NCBI GenBank assembly: GCA_052145115.1 | Contig: JBKQPG010000070.1 | Span: 45,248-109,247, forward strand | DNA: 64,000 nucleotides | Direction of reading: 5' to 3' | Origin: CAIVVT01 sp052145115 | GTDB taxonomy: Bacteria; Acidobacteriota; Terriglobia; Bryobacterales; Bryobacteraceae | Shown here: piece by piece, positions 59,579 to 64,000 of the stretch | How the letters are laid out: every line of letters begins with the position of its first letter | Position numbering within the stretch: the stretch's first letter is position 1 | The notes under the pieces: model-generated | The model's database searches: none | What the model saw: only the letters and a program-made list of their open reading frames with translations | Told to the model about the DNA's origin: nothing | Translations under genes and position numbers: made by a program

Positions 59579-62500
59579 ATGTTCGGATCTCATTGGATGG
59601 AAGCTTGCCTGACGGCGACCCTGCTCATGGCCGCGCCCGCGACCGCCGCCCCCGCGGCGGGCGCGCCGGTGCGAGCCGCGGCGCTGCGCTGCGAATACCG
59701 GCGCAATCCGCTTGGCATCGACGTGCTGCAACCGCGCCTCAGTTGGGTGCTCGAAGCCGCTGACCCGGCCGCGCGCGGCAAGAAGCAGACGGCTTACCAA
59801 ATCGTGGTCGCGGCCAGCGCGGAACTGCTCGCCTCAGGCCGCGGCGATTTGTGGGATACGGGCAAGGTCTCCTCGGACCAATCGATCCAAGTTGTCTATG
59901 CTGGCACGCCGCTCACTTCGCGGCAGCGGGTGTATTGGAAAGTGCGCGTGTGGGATGAGGGTGGCGCGGCGTCGGCGTGGAGCGAACCCGCGCAGTGGTC
60001 GATGGGCCTGCTCAACGCCGGCGATTGGAAGGGCAAGTGGATCGGGCTCGATGGTGGCGAAGCGAGACCGGAGGAGCTGAGAGAGTCGCGCTGGATCTGG
60101 CCGGCAGCGGATGGAACGGGCACGCGCTATTTGCGGCGCACGTTCGAGAACCCCTTGGACAATCCCGCGTCGAACGCGCTGCTGATGCTGGTGTCCTCCG
60201 CCGAAGCCACTGTCTTCGTGAACGGGGTCCAGGTGGGCTGGAGCGAGGGGCTCAAGAGCCCGGTCTCGGTGGACATCACTCCGCGTCTGCGCCGCGGAGC
60301 GAACACGCTGGCGGTGGCGGCGCGGGCGGGCGCGCAGGGCCCCTCCGGGATCCTGGCGACGCTCGAAATGGAACGCCCACACGGGGAACCGCTGGTGGTC
60401 CGCACGGATGACCAGTGGCGCGGATCGGGCACGGCGCCCGAAGCTTGGCGGAAACCGGACTTCGACGCATCGTCCTGGCAGGCCGCGAAGGTGCTGGGCC
60501 GCTACGGCGAGGCGCCCTGGGGCGAAGCGGGCTACCGGGAGCGCCGCGTTCTGCCGGCGCGTTACCTGCGCCAGGACTTCCAGGTGCCGCGGCAGGTGCG
60601 ACGCGCCACGGCCTACGTCAGCGGGCTGGGTCTGTTCGAGCTGCACTTGAACGGGCGCAAAGTTGGGAACGACGCGCTCGTGCCCGCACTCTCCGATTAC
60701 GACAAGCGCGTTTATTACCGGACCTACGATGTGACCAGCCTGTTGCGAGGCGGCCCCAACGCCGTCGGCGTGATCCTGGGTAACGGGCGCTACTTCGCGC
60801 CGCGGCTCCAGGTGCCCATCGCGACGCGCACGTTCGGCTATCCCAAGCTGCGGATGCAAATCGAGATCGAATACACCGACGGCGCGTCCGGCATCGTGGC
60901 CAGCAATGAAAACTGGCGCCTCACCGTGCAAGGCCCGATTCGCGCCAACAACGAGTACGACGGCGAGACTTACGACGCGCGCCTGGAAATGAGCGGTTGG
61001 GACCGCGCCGGCTTCCGCGGCGACCATTGGCAGGCCGCGCAAGTTGTGGAGCCTCCCGCCGGGGCCATGGCGGCGCAGATGAACGAGCCGATCCGGGCCA
61101 TGGAGACGCTCGAACCGTTGAAAATCACTCAACCCCGGCCGGGCGCGTTCATCTTCGACTTGGGCCAGAACCTGGTGGGCTGGTGCCGGCTGGAGGTGGC
61201 CGGCCCGGCGGGAACGCGCGTCACGTTGCGGCACGCCGAAACGCTGCGGCCGGACGGAACTCTGTACGTGGACAACCTGCGCTCGGCCCGCGCCACCGAC
61301 GTCTATACGCTGAAGGGGCAGGGAACCGAGGTATGGGAACCGCGCTTTGTCTATCACGGCTTCCGCTACGTGGAGGTCACGGGCTTTCCGGGCGCTCCCG
61401 GGCGTTCGGCAATCACGGGCCGGGCTGTGCACGACGCCGTCGAGCAGATTGCGGATTTCACCACCTCGAATCCGCTCCTCAACCGGATTCACACGAACAT
61501 CGTCTGGGGCACGAAGGACAATTACCGCAGCGTGCCCACCGATTGCCCGCAGCGCGACGAGCGCCAGGGCTGGCTGGGCGACCGGTCGTCTTCGAGCAAG
61601 GGCGAGACGTACCTCTTCGACGTGGCCGCGCTCCACGAGAAATGGGTCGGTGACATGGAGGACAGCCAGAACGCGGAAGGCAGCATCACCGACGTGGCAC
61701 CCTCTTACTGGCGCTGGTACAGCGACAACGTCACCTGGCCGGCGAGTTTCATCATCATTCCCGGGAACCTCTATGACCAGTACGCCGACACGCGTATCCT
61801 CCAGAACCACTACGACGGCATGCTGCGCTGGGTAAGCCGCATGCGTTCCTACATCCACGACGGCATCATGCCGCGCGACACTTACGGTGACTGGTGCGTG
61901 CCGCCGGAATCTCCGGAACTGATTCACTCCCAGGATCCGGCCCGGAGGACCGCGGGCCCCCTCCTGGGTGCGGCTTACTTCTATAAGATTTTGACGCTGA
62001 TGGCGCGCTATGCCACGATTCTGGGCAAGCCCGACGAAGCCGCCGCGTTTGAGGAACAGGCCGCGAGCATGAAGGCCGCATTCAACCGCAAATTCTTCGA
62101 CGCGCAGGCGGCTCGCTACGACAACGGTTCCCAGACATCCAGCATTCTGCCGCTAGCGTTCGGCCTGGTTCCCGAGGAACGCCGGCAGGACGTGTTCCAG
62201 GCTCTCGTGCGCAAGATTGCGGAGCAGAACCAGAGCCACGTGGGGACCGGACTGATTGGCGCGCAGTGGCTCATGCGTGTGCTTTCCGACAACGGCCGGC
62301 CCGATCTGGCTTACGAGATCGCCGCCCAGACGACGTACCCCAGCTGGGGCTACATGGTGGGCCAGGATGCCACGACGATTTGGGAGCTGTGGAACGGGAA
62401 CACGGCCGACCCGGCCATGAACTCCGGGAACCACTTGATGCTGGTGGGCGACCTCAATATCTGGTTCTACGAGGACCTGGCTGGCATATGCAGCGACCCC

Positions 62501-62818
62501 GAGCACCCCGGCTTCCAGCACATTCTGATGCGCCCCTCCCCGGTGGGAGGCCTGACCTTCGTGAAAGCCTCACACCAATCGCCCTACGGCCGGATTGCGA
62601 GCGCCTGGAACCGCGATGGCAGCCGCTTCACCTGGACCATCACGATCCCCGGAAACGCCACGGCCACCGTGTTCGTTCCGGCCAAGGAAGCCTCAGCCGT
62701 GACCGAAAGCGGTACACCGGCCGCGCAATCGCGCGGCGTGCGCTTTGTATGTATGGATGTGGGCGCTGCAGTGTATGAACTGGGCTCGGGCAGCTACAAG
62801 TTTGTGTCGCCGCTGTGA
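59579..62818 (+). CDS. GH78 alpha-L-rhamnosidase
   Basis: This 1079-residue enzyme has a signal peptide (about 1-24) and an N-terminal Fn3-like region (ALRCEYRRNPLGID, QPRLSWVLE). Carbohydrate-binding-like beta domains follow (about 150-480), including YVSGLGLFELHLNGRKVG. The catalytic (alpha/alpha)6 barrel has the signature DCPQRDERQGWLGD (655-668). Downstream it has PRDTYGDWC, and PSWGYMVGQDATTIWELWNG with the second catalytic acid. The ATG at 59579 is preceded by GAGGAAAG. It would remove rhamnose from plant glycosides or rhamnogalacturonan. Confidence 0.94.
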   Translation: MFGSHWMEACLTATLLMAAPATAAPAAGAPVRAAALRCEYRRNPLGIDVLQPRLSWVLEAADPAARGKKQTAYQIVVAASAELLASGRGDLWDTGKVSSDQSIQVVYAGTPLTSRQRVYWKVRVWDEGGAASAWSEPAQWSMGLLNAGDWKGKWIGLDGGEARPEELRESRWIWPAADGTGTRYLRRTFENPLDNPASNALLMLVSSAEATVFVNGVQVGWSEGLKSPVSVDITPRLRRGANTLAVAARAGAQGPSGILATLEMERPHGEPLVVRTDDQWRGSGTAPEAWRKPDFDASSWQAAKVLGRYGEAPWGEAGYRERRVLPARYLRQDFQVPRQVRRATAYVSGLGLFELHLNGRKVGNDALVPALSDYDKRVYYRTYDVTSLLRGGPNAVGVILGNGRYFAPRLQVPIATRTFGYPKLRMQIEIEYTDGASGIVASNENWRLTVQGPIRANNEYDGETYDARLEMSGWDRAGFRGDHWQAAQVVEPPAGAMAAQMNEPIRAMETLEPLKITQPRPGAFIFDLGQNLVGWCRLEVAGPAGTRVTLRHAETLRPDGTLYVDNLRSARATDVYTLKGQGTEVWEPRFVYHGFRYVEVTGFPGAPGRSAITGRAVHDAVEQIADFTTSNPLLNRIHTNIVWGTKDNYRSVPTDCPQRDERQGWLGDRSSSSKGETYLFDVAALHEKWVGDMEDSQNAEGSITDVAPSYWRWYSDNVTWPASFIIIPGNLYDQYADTRILQNHYDGMLRWVSRMRSYIHDGIMPRDTYGDWCVPPESPELIHSQDPARRTAGPLLGAAYFYKILTLMARYATILGKPDEAAAFEEQAASMKAAFNRKFFDAQAARYDNGSQTSSILPLAFGLVPEERRQDVFQALVRKIAEQNQSHVGTGLIGAQWLMRVLSDNGRPDLAYEIAAQTTYPSWGYMVGQDATTIWELWNGNTADPAMNSGNHLMLVGDLNIWFYEDLAGICSDPEHPGFQHILMRPSPVGGLTFVKASHQSPYGRIASAWNRDGSRFTWTITIPGNATATVFVPAKEASAVTESGTPAAQSRGVRFVCMDVGAAVYELGSGSYKFVSPL

Positions 62819-62888
62819 AGTCCTCTTCGATGCAGGTGGCCAGCCGCGAAAAGAACCTGGGCACGGCCTGCGCCGGCTACGGCACCGG

Positions 62889-63227
62889 CTACAGCGCCGC
62901 CTCGCCCCGCTCGTCGTTGCGGATCCGGATCGCCTCGGCGACGTCGAAGACGAAAATCTTGCCGTCGCCGATTTTCCCGCTGCGTGCGGATTTTGTGAGC
63001 ACGCCTATGATTTCCGCCGCGCGCGCCTCGGGCACCACCAGCTCCAGCTTGATCTTCGGCAACAGGTCCACCTGATACTCCTGCCCGCGGTAAACCTCTT
63101 TGTGCCCTTTCTGCCGGCCGTGGCCGCGCACTTCACTGATCGTGATGCCATCCACCCCGGCGTTGAACAACGCTTCTTTTACTTCGTCCAACTTGAACGG
63201 TTGGATGATCGCTTCGATCTTCTTCAT
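62889..63227 (-). CDS. glnB: P-II family nitrogen regulator
   Basis: This 112-residue protein has the full P-II pattern: MKKIEAIIQPFKLDEVKEAL at the start, the T-loop EVYRGQEYQVDLLPK with the uridylylation Tyr51, VPEARAAEIIGVL and GKIGDGKIFV, the ATP-binding B-loop. It would sense ATP/ADP and 2-oxoglutarate and control ammonium uptake or assimilation. Whether it is GlnB or GlnK cannot be set, since no amtB lies within the window. It is transcribed toward the rhamnosidase gene. Confidence 0.94.
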   Translation of the reverse strand: MKKIEAIIQPFKLDEVKEALFNAGVDGITISEVRGHGRQKGHKEVYRGQEYQVDLLPKIKLELVVPEARAAEIIGVLTKSARSGKIGDGKIFVFDVAEAIRIRNDERGEAAL

Positions 63228-63813
63228 GAATGCTCTTCTAAGCTGCTTTTCCCACTTTACCGGCCTTCCGCGCCGCCATTGTGAGCCGTACGCTCCGCCT
63301 GCAGCCGCGCCGCGTCTGATGCCGCGCGCCGATGTGTAGCTTGTGGATGACATCCGGCTTCTGACGCGGAGCCGGCCCAGGGCTTCCCGGCGACTTCGCC
63401 GGTATTGAATCATCATCCCCTTTCTTGGCTTCAGCTCCAAGCGAAAGTTATGTATCACAATCATCCAAAGAATCTATTGGCCTGCGGCCCAAGCCGTTCC
63501 CGATCCAGCCACAGCGGCCCGTCGATCGCCTGCCCGCGCAATCAAGCGACGTTCGAGCTACTTTGCACGCGCCCCCCCTCGTCTTCATTGCCATGCCGCT
63601 TGTGAATCGAGAATTGTGATCGGTGTCATAAAAGCTCCTGATTGTCTTTTCATAACTTTTCCATGCATACTGCAAGCACGCCGGTTGTCCCTCCCTGTCA
63701 GTGAGGCCGGATGTAAGGGTTCCCCCTCCGATTTCGAATTCCCGGGAAACCTCCTCCCCGTCCATGGAAAAGACCAAATGACTCGAATTCCATCGAAAAG
63801 GCAGGTTCCTTCT
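63228..63813. other. Divergent intergenic region near window end
   Basis: These 586 nt hold no supported gene. They separate P-II (minus) from the exported protein (plus). An AT-richer region lies at 63600-63680. A 10-bp palindrome TTCCCGGGAA is at about 63740-63749. No sigma-54 site of the form TGGCAC-N5-TTGC was seen by eye. Confidence 0.4.
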
Positions 63814-64000
63814 ATGCGGTTGCTCTCGGTTCTTTCCACCGTTTTCATCACATCATGCGTACTGGCGCAAACACCCACACCGGCCCCGGCCGATGCGGCT
63901 CAGGCCGCGCCTGCCGCGGCGGCGCCCGCGCCTCCCGCGCCACTTTCCAACCCTTCGATGACCGGCCCGCTGACCAACCTTCCGCCCGCCACGTTCGAGG
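63814..64000 (+). CDS. Exported protein, 5' end only (possible outer-membrane protein)
   Basis: The frame beginning at ATG 63814 has 62 codons before the window ends. It has a signal peptide (about 1-18, MRLLSVLSTVFITSCVLAQ) followed by an Ala/Pro-rich segment and LSNPSMTGPLTNLPPATFE. The last stretch resembles the start of acidobacterial outer-membrane beta-barrel proteins as I recall them, but the call is tentative. Its position beside P-II hints at nitrogen-related uptake. Confidence 0.55.
   Translation, partial: MRLLSVLSTVFITSCVLAQTPTPAPADAAQAAPAAAAPAPPAPLSNPSMTGPLTNLPPATFE

Noticed and set aside
63228..63813. Sigma-54 promoter upstream of the P-II gene
   Set aside because: No TGGCAC-N5-TTGC-type match was seen by eye on the minus strand.

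Overview
The window is high-GC bacterial chromosome, most probably from an acidobacterium of the Solibacter/Bryobacter group. This is inferred from gene content: a VWFA-related protein of the acidobacterial type, a PilZ-like protein, several Tat-exported Gfo/Idh/MocA oxidoreductases, a ThuA protein, a reg_prop hybrid kinase and many exported glycosidases. No rRNA, tRNA, CRISPR array, transposase or phage gene was seen.

Layout. 1-528 is non-coding and holds two copies of an intergenic repeat. 529-7392 (minus) is a peptide-export operon of the NHLP type: cyclic-nucleotide-binding-fold protein, HlyD-like adaptor, C39-peptidase ABC transporter and a second ABC transporter, with no precursor peptide or modifying enzyme visible. 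7585-11046 (minus) is a diphosphate-dependent PEP carboxykinase, divergent from a large hybrid sensor kinase (11332-14901). 15127-17784 carries housekeeping genes yjbQ, ftsY and ribD. 17785-21580 is an accessory insert: a BrnT/BrnA toxin-antitoxin pair, an unknown secreted protein, a Met-rich Spy-like protein and two more copies of the repeat. Riboflavin synthase (21581) resumes the riboflavin genes after it.

22306-30958 contains a small thioredoxin and then what looks like a carbohydrate or glycoside catabolic locus: old-yellow-enzyme/FAD reductase with its GntR regulator, divergent from a TIM-barrel/ThuA fusion, a large cupin, a Gfo/Idh/MocA dehydrogenase and a sugar isomerase/epimerase. 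31113-40066 is mixed: membrane acyltransferase-like protein, two-subunit molybdenum hydroxylase with XdhC, VWFA-related protein, PilZ-like protein and an exported alpha/beta hydrolase. 40218-44665 (minus) is a sulfite-reduction and siroheme block with a YeiH-type transporter and a 37-residue membrane peptide.

45158-62818 is dominated by carbohydrate metabolism: an exported Fn3 glycosidase-like protein, nitrilase-family amidohydrolase, SDR, GH29 fucosidase, MFS transporter, two Tat-exported Gfo/Idh/MocA oxidoreductases, an exported isomerase-like protein, a GH28-like beta-helix enzyme and a GH78 rhamnosidase. This suggests attack on rhamnose- and fucose-bearing plant polysaccharide such as pectin side chains, possibly through keto-sugar chemistry outside the cytoplasm. 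The window ends with a P-II nitrogen regulator and the start of an exported protein.

The most unusual signal is the intergenic repeat. Three copies have a TTGACA hexamer exactly 138 nt before a GGCTTTG-containing tail, and three have a boxA-like TTCTTTGAAAA or CTCTTTGAAAA core 72 nt before that tail. Function is unknown; it reads like a promoter plus antitermination-type leader.
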